Source: SAR324 cluster bacterium (GTDB lineage Bacteria; SAR324; JACQKK01). Taken from it: a stretch of 7,855 nt of DNA. Shown in pieces: positions 1 through 5,826 of this stretch. Numbering within the stretch: position 1 is the stretch's first letter; every line of letters begins with the position of its first letter. Location: NCBI GenBank assembly GCA_027296185.1, contig JAPUJL010000333.1, forward strand, positions 1 through 7,855. Direction: 5' to 3'. The position numbers were made by a program, and so were the translations under genes. The notes under the pieces are model-generated. The model made no database searches, had not been told where the DNA came from, and was given only the letters and a program-made list of their open reading frames with translations.

Positions 1-2
1 AG

Positions 3-437
3 CGCGCGATCCTGTTCATCGGCTTGTTGCTGATCGTGTTCCAAACCTCCCTCCAGGCGCAGCAGAAAGAGCCCCTGGCAATGGAGATCTTGTTTCAGTG
101 GACCGCCGCTGGCGGCGTGAGTGGCGCCGGGATCGGCTTCGCCCTGTGGCTCACGGACCCCGGAAATCCCAATATCCAGCTTTCCGATCAAATGGCGAGG
201 GGCGCGGCTCTGGGATTCATCCTCGGCGGGGCATACGGCCTGTTCATCCTGCAGCGCTCGGTGATCTTCCCCGCCCCGAGCCTGGTACGCGTGCGGGACC
301 CGCTCGATCCCCGGGAGCGCATCACCAGCGACCCCGTCGCCGTCGCGGCGGGAGAGTGGAACGCGCTTAGCTTCGAGCCCTCCCTGTTTGGCCGCAACGG
401 CGGATTCAGCCTGCCCTTGTTGAATATCCGTTTTTAA
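3..437 (+). CDS. Secreted glycine-zipper protein of unknown function (5' end missing)
   Basis: I do not recognise this protein. The frame is open from the first bases of the window, and the residues before the TTG at 24 are already hydrophobic, so the true start lies upstream and the N-terminus is missing. What remains begins with the hydrophobic core of a signal peptide ending in a plausible signal peptidase I site (Leu-Gln-Ala before Gln-Gln, near position 65). Two short glycine/alanine-spaced hydrophobic stretches follow (about 107-150 and 196-250), of the kind called glycine zippers. The last part is polar and ends in Asn-Ile-Arg-Phe. Layout and C-terminal phenylalanine match the next gene, 31 nt downstream, so the two look like diverged tandem paralogues, probably co-transcribed. 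Location in the periplasm or outer membrane is inferred from the signal peptide only. Confidence 0.7.
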   Translation, partial: RAILFIGLLLIVFQTSLQAQQKEPLAMEILFQWTAAGGVSGAGIGFALWLTDPGNPNIQLSDQMARGAALGFILGGAYGLFILQRSVIFPAPSLVRVRDPLDPRERITSDPVAVAAGEWNALSFEPSLFGRNGGFSLPLLNIRF

Positions 438-468
438 AGCGCACATCCGAACCAGACCGATCGAGACC

Positions 469-918
469 ATGTCCAGGCCCATCCTCATCGTTGCCGTTCT
501 CCTTTTGACGCTGTCGATTCTCTCGACCGGCGCCCAGGCGCAGGTGACTCGAGATAAGCCCGTGATGGAGAACACGTTCTTCAACGTGGTGTGGGGTTCG
601 GCGACGGGTGGCGTGCTCGGCGCGGCATCGGCGGGCCTGGGCGGGGGCGCCAAGACGAGCCCCAAGAACCTGCGGGAGAACGCGATCACCGGAGCCACGG
701 TGGGGGGAATCATCGGCCTCGGAATCGGCGTGTGGTTGACCTTCAACGGCGTCACGTTCGATCCGGACCGTAGCCTCCTCTTCGGATCGGTCACCCCGGT
801 ACTGCGGGAAGGCGTCGTCGTGGAGACTTTCACCCCTCCGCTCGTCATCGAGACGGAGCCGGGCAAGCCCTTCCACATCACCGGCGTTAAAGCTCTGGTA
901 TTCTTTCTCAAATTCTAG
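469..918 (+). CDS. Secreted glycine-zipper protein of unknown function
   Basis: This 149-residue protein has no family I can name. Residues 1-24 form a clear Sec signal peptide (hydrophobic core 5-18, Ala-Gln-Ala cleavage site before Gln25). Residues 43-60 and 75-90 are glycine/alanine-spaced hydrophobic segments able to pack as a membrane helical hairpin. The rest is beta-prone, and the protein ends in Phe-Leu-Lys-Phe. A C-terminal aromatic residue is common in outer-membrane proteins, but the protein is too short for an ordinary barrel. The pattern of signal peptide, Met-Glu-x-x-Phe, two glycine zippers and terminal Phe repeats that of the preceding gene. The ATG at 469 has only a weak purine stretch before it but gives a proper signal peptide. 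The lipid A acyltransferase gene starts about 17 nt downstream, which suggests one transcript and an envelope role; that role is inference. Confidence 0.75.
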   Translation: MSRPILIVAVLLLTLSILSTGAQAQVTRDKPVMENTFFNVVWGSATGGVLGAASAGLGGGAKTSPKNLRENAITGATVGGIIGLGIGVWLTFNGVTFDPDRSLLFGSVTPVLREGVVVETFTPPLVIETEPGKPFHITGVKALVFFLKF

Positions 919-935
919 CTGGGCACTGGCCGGTG

Positions 936-1919
936 ATGGAATCGTCGCTGCGTTTCCTCCGTCATTGGGCCGAGGTCTTGCCCGTGTTCGCCCTGCAGGG
1001 GCTGATCGCCCTCCTTCCGTTGATGTGGGTGCCGCGCATCGGAGAATTCCTCGGCTGGCTCGCCTTCGACATCCTCCACTTCAGACGCGGCGTCAGCTTG
1101 CGCAATTTAGCGCTGGCGACGGGCGACCGGTACTCCGACCAAGAGCGGGTGCGCCTGGGGCGCGAGGCGTATCGGTCGTTCGGCAGCCTGGCCATGGAGT
1201 TTCTCGCCATGAACCGCATCCCCCTGGAGCGGATGGAGCGGCACATGGTGCTGGAAAACATCGAGGCGCTGTGGAGCGCCCTGCGCGAGGGCAAGGGGGT
1301 GCTGCTCGTCACGGGGCACTTCGGCAATTGGGAGCTGACCGCCGCGGCCATGAATGCCGCGGGAATTCCGCTCTCGGTCTATGTGGGGCGGCAGCGCAAT
1401 CCGATCTTCGACAAACTGATCAACGGAATTCGGCGCCGCGCAGGTAGCGAGACGGTCCACAAAAGCGTGGTCATGAAGGGATTCCTCAAGTCGCTAAAGG
1501 CAAACCGCGTGATGGCGATCCTCGCCGATCAGCACGATACCCAGAAGCGCTACTACGTGAGCTACTTCGGCCGACCCGTCAGTGCGGCGCCCGGCCCCGC
1601 AACCATTGCCCGGCGCACCGGCTCGCCGATCGTGTTTATGGCCTCCATCCGCGAGGGCCGCTTCCGTTACCGCAGCGTGTTCCGCCGCTTGGACTACGAG
1701 GTCACCGACGATGCGGAACGGGATATTCTGACCATCACCCAGAAGCTCTTCCACGAGTTGGAATCCGAGGTGAGCCGGCACCCCGGCCAATATTTCTGGA
1801 TGCACAACCGCTGGCGCCCCATTCCGCCCAGTGTCCAGTTGAGCGAGATCAACCGCGCCTTCCTCGCCGGGCGCGTCGCGGCGGAGCACCTGCCTCCTCG
1901 CGCACCCGAACCCTCATGA
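936..1919 (+). CDS. LpxL/HtrB-family lipid A (lysophospholipid) acyltransferase
   Basis: A 327-residue member of the bacterial lipid A acyltransferase family, which adds a secondary acyl chain to the lipid A precursor on the cytoplasmic side of the inner membrane. An amphipathic or hydrophobic N-terminus (about 14-46) would anchor it. The HX4D/E catalytic motif is present as His128-Phe-Gly-Asn-Trp-Glu133. Further family blocks are Gly-Arg-Gln-Arg-Asn-Pro (151-156), Ala-Asp-Gln-His-Asp (197-201), Phe-Gly-Arg-Pro (211-214) followed by the GPA-x-x-A-x-R-x-G-x-P segment, and Trp-Met-His-Asn-Arg-Trp near 288-293. Length fits the family. The start is the ATG at 936; a GTG immediately before it (933) is equally possible, and neither has a strong ribosome binding site. 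The stop overlaps the gmhB start as ATGA, so the two are translationally coupled. Which acyl position it serves (LpxL or LpxM type) cannot be told, so no symbol is given. Confidence 0.92.
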   Translation: MESSLRFLRHWAEVLPVFALQGLIALLPLMWVPRIGEFLGWLAFDILHFRRGVSLRNLALATGDRYSDQERVRLGREAYRSFGSLAMEFLAMNRIPLERMERHMVLENIEALWSALREGKGVLLVTGHFGNWELTAAAMNAAGIPLSVYVGRQRNPIFDKLINGIRRRAGSETVHKSVVMKGFLKSLKANRVMAILADQHDTQKRYYVSYFGRPVSAAPGPATIARRTGSPIVFMASIREGRFRYRSVFRRLDYEVTDDAERDILTITQKLFHELESEVSRHPGQYFWMHNRWRPIPPSVQLSEINRAFLAGRVAAEHLPPRAPEPS

Positions 1920-2533
1920 CGGCGCTCCGCCGTGGGCCGGCCCTGTTTCTCGACCGGGACGGATCGCTGATCGAGGAGGTGGGCTATCTCTCCCGCCTCG
2001 AGCAAATGCGCCTGCTCCCCAGAGCGGCGGAGGCGGTACGCACCGCCAACGAGGCCGGCATGCCGGTGGTCGTGGTGAGCAATCAATCCGGCGTGGCGCG
2101 GGGGCTGATCGACGAGGATTTCGTGGAACGCAGCGGAGCGCACCTGGGAGAATTGCTGGAATCCGCGGGCGCCCGGCTGGACGCAATCTACACCTGCCCC
2201 CACCACCCCGCGGGCAATGCGCCCTACAACATCGTCTGCCCCTGCCGCAAGCCGGCGCCCGGGATGATCGAGCGGGCCTGCCGCGATCTGGCGCTGTCCG
2301 CCGACGGCGCGTTCATGATCGGCGATAAGGTCAGCGACGTCGAGACGGGCAAGGGACTGGGCATCGTCCCCCTACTCGTACGCACTGGCTTCGGACGCGG
2401 CAGCGAACGGGAACTGCCCGCCGACTTCGCCCGGCGCGGCGGCCGGGTCTTCGACGATCTGGCGGAAGCGGTCGACTGGGCCGTGGGCACCCAGCCCGTC
2501 GGCGGGCCGCAAGTCCTTCCCAACGATTCCTAG
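1916..2533 (+). CDS. gmhB: D-glycero-D-manno-heptose 1,7-bisphosphate 7-phosphatase
   Basis: A cytoplasmic HAD-superfamily phosphatase of 205 residues. It removes the 7-phosphate of heptose bisphosphate during synthesis of the ADP-heptose used for the LPS inner core. HAD motif I is Asp13-Arg-Asp15-Gly-Ser, with Ser in place of the usual Thr, a conservative change. Motif II is Ser55-Asn-Gln-Ser-Gly-Val-Ala-Arg-Gly, and motif III/IV is Lys112-Pro followed by Gly136-Asp137-Lys-x-x-Asp141. The GmhB zinc site is visible as Cys94-x-His96 and Cys108-x-Cys110. The HisB N-terminal phosphatase domain shares this architecture, but the stand-alone length and coupling to an LPS acyltransferase favour GmhB. 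The ATG overlaps the upstream stop by four bases, so translation is probably coupled, and there is no separate Shine-Dalgarno sequence. The gene is convergent with the quinoprotein operon. Confidence 0.92.
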   Translation: MTALRRGPALFLDRDGSLIEEVGYLSRLEQMRLLPRAAEAVRTANEAGMPVVVVSNQSGVARGLIDEDFVERSGAHLGELLESAGARLDAIYTCPHHPAGNAPYNIVCPCRKPAPGMIERACRDLALSADGAFMIGDKVSDVETGKGLGIVPLLVRTGFGRGSERELPADFARRGGRVFDDLAEAVDWAVGTQPVGGPQVLPNDS

Positions 2534-2628
2534 TGCGAGCGTGTCGGATCGCGGATATTGCGCGGTGGGGGTTCGACACCCGCCGGAGGGTCCGGGGGTC
2601 CTGCAATGGGGAGTGATGCTCGCGGGAC
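2534..2628. other. Convergent intergenic gap with a nested inverted repeat
   Basis: A 95-nt gap between the convergent 3' ends of gmhB and the small secreted-protein gene. GTGTCG at 2541-2546 is complementary to CGACAC at 2574-2579. Inside this lies CGCG (2550-2553) facing CGCG (2561-2564) across a 7-nt loop. Such a nested structure could serve as a bidirectional transcription end. No T-run follows on either strand, so I cannot call an intrinsic terminator. Confidence 0.3.
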
Positions 2629-3027
2629 TTACTCGAGGTGGATCCGGTGGAGTTTGTCCATGGCGGTCCAGCCGCCGAAGGTGACGCGGGTCATGCGCCG
2701 GTGGAGGAATTCGATTCGCTTGTGGAACTCGATGGTAAACGACACCTTTACCTGGCCGCCCTGTTCGGAGTGAATCTGGACGAACGGCGCCATCATGTCC
2801 TCGATGTCCCCCGCGTCGATGTAAATGCAGAGTTTGCGTACGAGCAAATCCTTCTTCAGCGCCTCGAAATCGCCGCCCCGCAAGGCCGCCTGCAACTCGA
2901 TAGCCTCGGCGTAGGCCTCGGACGAGGCGCATACCCAGGTGCCCTGCTGCAAAATCCAGAAGTCGGCGGCAGCGGCCCAGCCGGCCGCGACGCCCAGCGC
3001 CAACATCGTGATCGCTAAAGTCTTCAC
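2629..3027 (-). CDS. Small secreted protein of unknown function, third gene of the quinoprotein operon
   Basis: This 132-residue protein is not one I recognise. Residues 1-20 make a signal peptide (hydrophobic core 4-18, Ala-Ala-Ala cleavage region), so it should be exported to the periplasm. The mature part has two cysteines, Cys33 and Cys67, that could form one disulfide, an amphipathic Ala/Glu/Leu-rich helix around 38-62, and a basic C-terminal third (His/Arg/Lys-rich, about 102-131). It has no CxxCH haem motif and no obvious metal site. It starts with GTG; the AGGA of its ribosome binding site overlaps the stop codon of the cytochrome gene 9 nt upstream, so the two are coupled. By position it could be an accessory or partner of the PQQ dehydrogenase. 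It does not resemble the short MxaI subunit, and at about 110 mature residues it is smaller than typical XoxJ/MxaJ solute-binding-like proteins. Function unassigned. Confidence 0.8.
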   Translation of the reverse strand: MKTLAITMLALGVAAGWAAAADFWILQQGTWVCASSEAYAEAIELQAALRGGDFEALKKDLLVRKLCIYIDAGDIEDMMAPFVQIHSEQGGQVKVSFTIEFHKRIEFLHRRMTRVTFGGWTAMDKLHRIHLE

Positions 3028-3036
3028 GCGGTTATC

Positions 3037-3462
3037 CTATTTCCAATTGGCGCCTTTAATGGCGAGGGTTTCCAGGTAGGAGCCGATCCGGGCGAATTCC
3101 ATCCCGCTCAGGTACTTGCCCCAAGGAGGCATCCCCAGCTTCGGCCTCCCCGCCGTCACGATCACGATGAATTGCGCGTACCCGGCCCAGAACTTGCGCA
3201 AATCCTTCGCGTAGGCCCCGAATCTCGAATTGCCGTCGGCGTGTATGCCGTGACAGGCGGCGCACCACTTCATGAACAGCTTTCCGCCCGTGTGGATCGC
3301 ATCCGGATCGCCCGACATGGGATTGGACGACTCGACCTCGATCGTGGGTTCGGGCTCGTCTTGGGCGAGAGCCTGCTGCGGAGCGGTCGAGAACGCCCCG
3401 GCCGCGGTCAGGAACGCCATGACGATGAGGGTCTCCCACCGCTTGGGTAGTTTGAACGACAC
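3037..3462 (-). CDS. Periplasmic monohaem c-type cytochrome
   Basis: A 141-residue class I-like cytochrome c and the likely electron acceptor of the PQQ dehydrogenase encoded just upstream. Residues 1-33 are a signal peptide with an Ala-Leu-Ala cleavage site before Gln34. An acidic linker follows (about 35-58). The haem attachment motif is Cys67-Ala-Ala-Cys70-His71, and the probable distal ligand is Met111 in Leu-Gly-Met-Pro-Pro-Trp-Gly, followed by a C-terminal helix. There is one haem only. The start is GTG, supported by an AAGGAG ribosome binding site at 3476-3471 with 8-nt spacing. It lies 113 nt after the dehydrogenase stop and 9 nt before the small secreted-protein gene. The arrangement resembles xoxF-xoxG and exaA-exaB pairs, where a dedicated cytochrome takes electrons from PQQ; pairing with this dehydrogenase is inferred from context. 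Confidence 0.9.
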   Translation of the reverse strand: MSFKLPKRWETLIVMAFLTAAGAFSTAPQQALAQDEPEPTIEVESSNPMSGDPDAIHTGGKLFMKWCAACHGIHADGNSRFGAYAKDLRKFWAGYAQFIVIVTAGRPKLGMPPWGKYLSGMEFARIGSYLETLAIKGANWK

Positions 3463-3575
3463 TGCACCTTCTCCTTATCGACTACGATGGCGAACGCCCG
3501 GCGCAAGGCCGGGCGCCGCGAAATTCCCGGCGGAACAGGAATCCATGTTTCCTGCCCCGCCACGGGGGATGAAGG
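3463..3575 (-). promoter_or_regulatory. Intercistronic stem-loop cluster between dehydrogenase and cytochrome genes
   Basis: Three perfect inverted repeats sit in this 113-nt gap: CGCCCGGC (3495-3502) with GCCGGGCG (3508-3515) around a 5-nt loop; CAGGAA (3536-3541) with TTCCTG (3549-3554) around 7 nt; and CCCCG (3555-3559) with CGGGG (3563-3567) around 3 nt. No T-run follows the strongest stem on the minus strand, so full termination is unlikely. Partial termination, or 3'-end protection of the dehydrogenase mRNA giving unequal expression, is plausible. The AAGGAG of the cytochrome gene lies at 3476-3471. Confidence 0.5.
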
Positions 3576-5339
3576 TTACGGGAGAGCGAACGTCACGACG
3601 GAGGACGTACGCTCGTAATTGATCAACGCATCCGGGAAGAGGGCCTGGACCGCGCCACCCACGTAGGATCCGTGGCCGGCCGGGACGGCGATGTACTGCT
3701 TGCCGCCAACGGCGTAGGAAATAATCCCGCCGTTGTGACCCGTGCCGTCGTTGAATTTCCACAGCTGCTTGCCGGTGTTGGCATCCAGCGCTTCGACGTA
3801 GCCTTCATAGGTCGCGTTGAAGACCAGGCCGCCGCCCGTCGACACCAGCGCCGAGTGGGGGATCACGTCGTACTTGTTTTCCCAGACCAGCTTGCCGCTG
3901 ACCGGCTCGCGCGCCGTGAGGCGCCCGTGGGCCCGCTCGTTGGGCGGGTCGGTACCGGCCCATTCGGCCGCCATGAAGGCCTGCACGAACGGCTCCGTCG
4001 TCCGGGTTTCGGCGCCGGCGGTGGCCGGGGCGCCTTGCTTCGGGCTCACGGTCAGCCACATGCACCACTCGTTGACGATCCGGTAGAACAGGCCCGTTTG
4101 GGGGTTGTAGCTGCCGGGGTTCCAGCTGTGGCCGCCGTCGATGGCGGGGCAGACCAGGGTCTTCTCGCCGGCCTTGGGCCACAGCATGTTCTCCCACTCG
4201 CCGGTCTGCAGGTTGAACCCGGTCGTCCAGTTGAAATTCTTCATGTCCGGGTACACGTTGACCGGCTTGCCACCCTTGGCCATGTGAACGTGGTTGAACC
4301 CGTTCTTGCCCGGATGGAGCACCAGGTCGCGACCGTCTTTATCCGTGAAGATGACGTACTCGCCGGGAGAGGCGTCGTAGTCGTACGGATCGCTCGGCGC
4401 TTCCATGAAGTACCAGTTGAGCTTGCCGGTGCCCAGATCCAGCGCCACCGTCGAGGAGGTGTAGAGATTATCCCCCGGCCGCCAGGCATCGGAGTTGGTA
4501 TCCCGGCATTGATCGCCGCAGTAATCGTAATCCGGGTTCGGATTGCCGATCCCGATGAGGATCTGGTTGTTCTTGTAGTCCACGGAGCCCGGCTGCCAGG
4601 AGCCGCCCCCGCCGTACTTCCAGGAGTCGCCGCCCCAGGTAGCGAGGGCTTGAGGATCGTCCCGGCCGGTGGTGTAGAAGATCCACTTGGTGTTGCCGTT
4701 GCGCGGATCCAAGCCGAAGATGCGGCCTTCGATGGGATACTCGCCACCGTTCTGCCCGATCACGAGCAGGTCGGAACTCACGAAGGTGCCGGCACCGCTG
4801 AAGCCCACCGTGTCCCTTTCGGAGTTCACCAACTGCTGAGACCAGATGACCTCGCCGTTCTTCTCGTTCAGCGCGACGACTTTTCCGTCGGATTGGCCCA
4901 TGTACACCCGGCCGTCGCCGACCGCCAAGCCGCGCGTGTGATTGAAGAACGAGCGCGAGGTCACCGCCGCGTCCATCTCGGGCACGTGGGCCCAGATGCG
5001 GTCACCGGTAGCGCCGTTGAGCGCCCAAACCGTCGACGGGTTGGTGGAGATGAACATCGTTCCACCCACCACCAGCGGCGTGCTCATCATCCCCATCTTC
5101 GATTCGCCGGGCTGGAAAATCCAGACGGGGCGCAGATTTTGGACGTTGCACGGGTTGATTTGCGACAAGGGGCTGTAGCGCCAGCCTTTCACGTCGCGGT
5201 GATAGTGACACCAGTCGCTATCCTTACAGTTCCTCATGTTGGCCGCCGAACTGTCGGCCAGGGCCACGGGAGCCGCCAGCAGCATCGCGAGCGCGAGCGA
5301 AGCGGTTACCTGGCCTGCTTTCTCCATCCACTTAAACAT
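3576..5339 (-). CDS. PQQ-dependent alcohol dehydrogenase, methanol/ethanol dehydrogenase family, divergent
   Basis: A 587-residue periplasmic quinoprotein beta-propeller that oxidises an unidentified substrate, probably an alcohol, and passes electrons to cytochrome c. A signal peptide ends near Ala28. Repeated propeller blades of the type A-L-D-x-x-T-G-K-x-x-W are seen near 106-117, 156-166, 299-309, 476-486 and 517-527. By alignment with methanol dehydrogenase, metal ligands are Glu200, Asn266 and catalytic Asp320. Asp322 (Asp-Tyr-Asp) matches the extra ligand of lanthanide enzymes. Trp248 probably stacks on PQQ. Cys397 and Cys426 have the 29-residue spacing of the conserved MxaF disulfide. 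Oddities: the adjacent-cysteine pair is replaced by Ser130-Phe131, a Cys274/Cys278 insertion lies next to the metal site, and the Asp-Arg near MxaF Arg331 appears lost. There is no C-terminal haem domain. AGGAG at 5350-5346 fixes the start. Without a search I cannot assign it to XoxF, ExaF or another clade. Confidence 0.93.
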   Translation of the reverse strand: MFKWMEKAGQVTASLALAMLLAAPVALADSSAANMRNCKDSDWCHYHRDVKGWRYSPLSQINPCNVQNLRPVWIFQPGESKMGMMSTPLVVGGTMFISTNPSTVWALNGATGDRIWAHVPEMDAAVTSRSFFNHTRGLAVGDGRVYMGQSDGKVVALNEKNGEVIWSQQLVNSERDTVGFSGAGTFVSSDLLVIGQNGGEYPIEGRIFGLDPRNGNTKWIFYTTGRDDPQALATWGGDSWKYGGGGSWQPGSVDYKNNQILIGIGNPNPDYDYCGDQCRDTNSDAWRPGDNLYTSSTVALDLGTGKLNWYFMEAPSDPYDYDASPGEYVIFTDKDGRDLVLHPGKNGFNHVHMAKGGKPVNVYPDMKNFNWTTGFNLQTGEWENMLWPKAGEKTLVCPAIDGGHSWNPGSYNPQTGLFYRIVNEWCMWLTVSPKQGAPATAGAETRTTEPFVQAFMAAEWAGTDPPNERAHGRLTAREPVSGKLVWENKYDVIPHSALVSTGGGLVFNATYEGYVEALDANTGKQLWKFNDGTGHNGGIISYAVGGKQYIAVPAGHGSYVGGAVQALFPDALINYERTSSVVTFALP

Positions 5340-5345
5340 AAGATT

Positions 5346-5350
5346 CTCCT
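5346..5350 (-). promoter_or_regulatory. Ribosome binding site of the PQQ dehydrogenase
   Basis: AGGAG on the minus strand, 6 nt before the ATG whose first base is 5339. This strong, well-spaced site decides the start. A CCATC/GATGG hairpin (5353-5357 with 5362-5366, 4-nt loop) lies immediately upstream of it. Confidence 0.75.
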
Positions 5351-5755
5351 TACCATCGCTTGATGGAGGTCCTCTGCGGTCCTCATCGAATTACAGAACG
5401 CCCCGCCAAGGGCGTGACACAAACGGCCCAGCGCGGAAACTCCGTTACGGCGTCAGACACGGCTGGGCGCGCTTTCCCTAAAATCGACCATTGACCCGAA
5501 AGGGACAATTGGCATCCGGCCCTCGAAGGGACGGGAGTCTGCCGAAACCTCCCCCTTTGAATGATGCGATCCCGGAATCCCCGCTTACGATATTCCTGGA
5601 GGAGCGTCAATCCCTTTCGCGGAAGGCGGACCGCGACAAATTCCAGATTCCGATCGCGCCCATGCGCCGCCGGTCGGCGTCATCCGCCCCGCTGCCGGGC
5701 TGGATCGGCAAGGCGCTACTCTACACAGCGTGTGCCGCGGCTTATCCGAATCCAA

Positions 5756-5789
5756 TTGACAACTTTCGGGGCTTTCCCTAATTTATAGT
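5756..5789 (+). promoter_or_regulatory. Candidate sigma70-type promoter for ffh
   Basis: A perfect -35 hexamer TTGACA (5756-5761) is followed after 17 nt by TAATTT (5779-5784), a mediocre -10 within an AT-rich patch. TATAGT (5784-5789) is a better hexamer but sits at 22 nt, too far. The patch stands out in GC-rich surroundings and lies about 40 nt before the ffh ATG. Confidence 0.5.
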
Positions 5790-5826
5790 GTTTGAGGAAA
5801 AAACCTGAGACTTGACGCGCAAACCC

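Larger units (their letters stand above)
5340..5826. other. Divergent intergenic region between the quinoprotein operon and ffh
   Basis: A 487-nt region with no convincing gene. Short open frames here lack recognisable motifs and supporting ribosome binding sites, and I see no tRNA or 4.5S RNA core. The dehydrogenase side (minus strand) holds the ribosome binding site, a small hairpin and a GAGGACC direct repeat with 10-bp spacing (5368-5384). TGTAAT at 5395-5390 is a possible -10 element without a good -35. The ffh side holds a TTGACA promoter. The 11-bp word GCTTTCCCTAA occurs at 5471-5481 and again exactly 300 bp later at 5771-5781. Confidence 0.6.

Noticed and set aside
2541..2579. Intrinsic terminator between gmhB and the convergent operon
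   Set aside because: The GTGTCG/CGACAC stem has a 27-nt loop and no T-run on either strand, so it is listed only as an inverted repeat.
2629..3027. Methanol dehydrogenase small subunit MxaI
   Set aside because: MxaI is a short lysine-rich protein of about 70 mature residues. This protein is longer and shares no visible motif with it.
3672..5363. A 563-codon open frame on the plus strand antisense to the PQQ dehydrogenase
   Set aside because: The translation is Val/Ala/Gly/His/Arg-rich with no domain. It is a codon-bias shadow of the minus-strand gene, whose motifs are unmistakable.
5392..5425. Sigma54 promoter for the dehydrogenase around TTGGCGGGGCGTTCTG on the minus strand
   Set aside because: The -24 half is tolerable, but the -12 TTGC element is missing.
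5491..5788. Short plus-strand open frames in the ffh upstream region
   Set aside because: There is no ribosome binding site, no family resemblance, and overlap with the probable ffh promoter.
5340..5826. 4.5S RNA (ffs) or a tRNA near ffh
   Set aside because: No GGAAG-containing SRP RNA core and no T-loop consensus were found on either strand of the gap.
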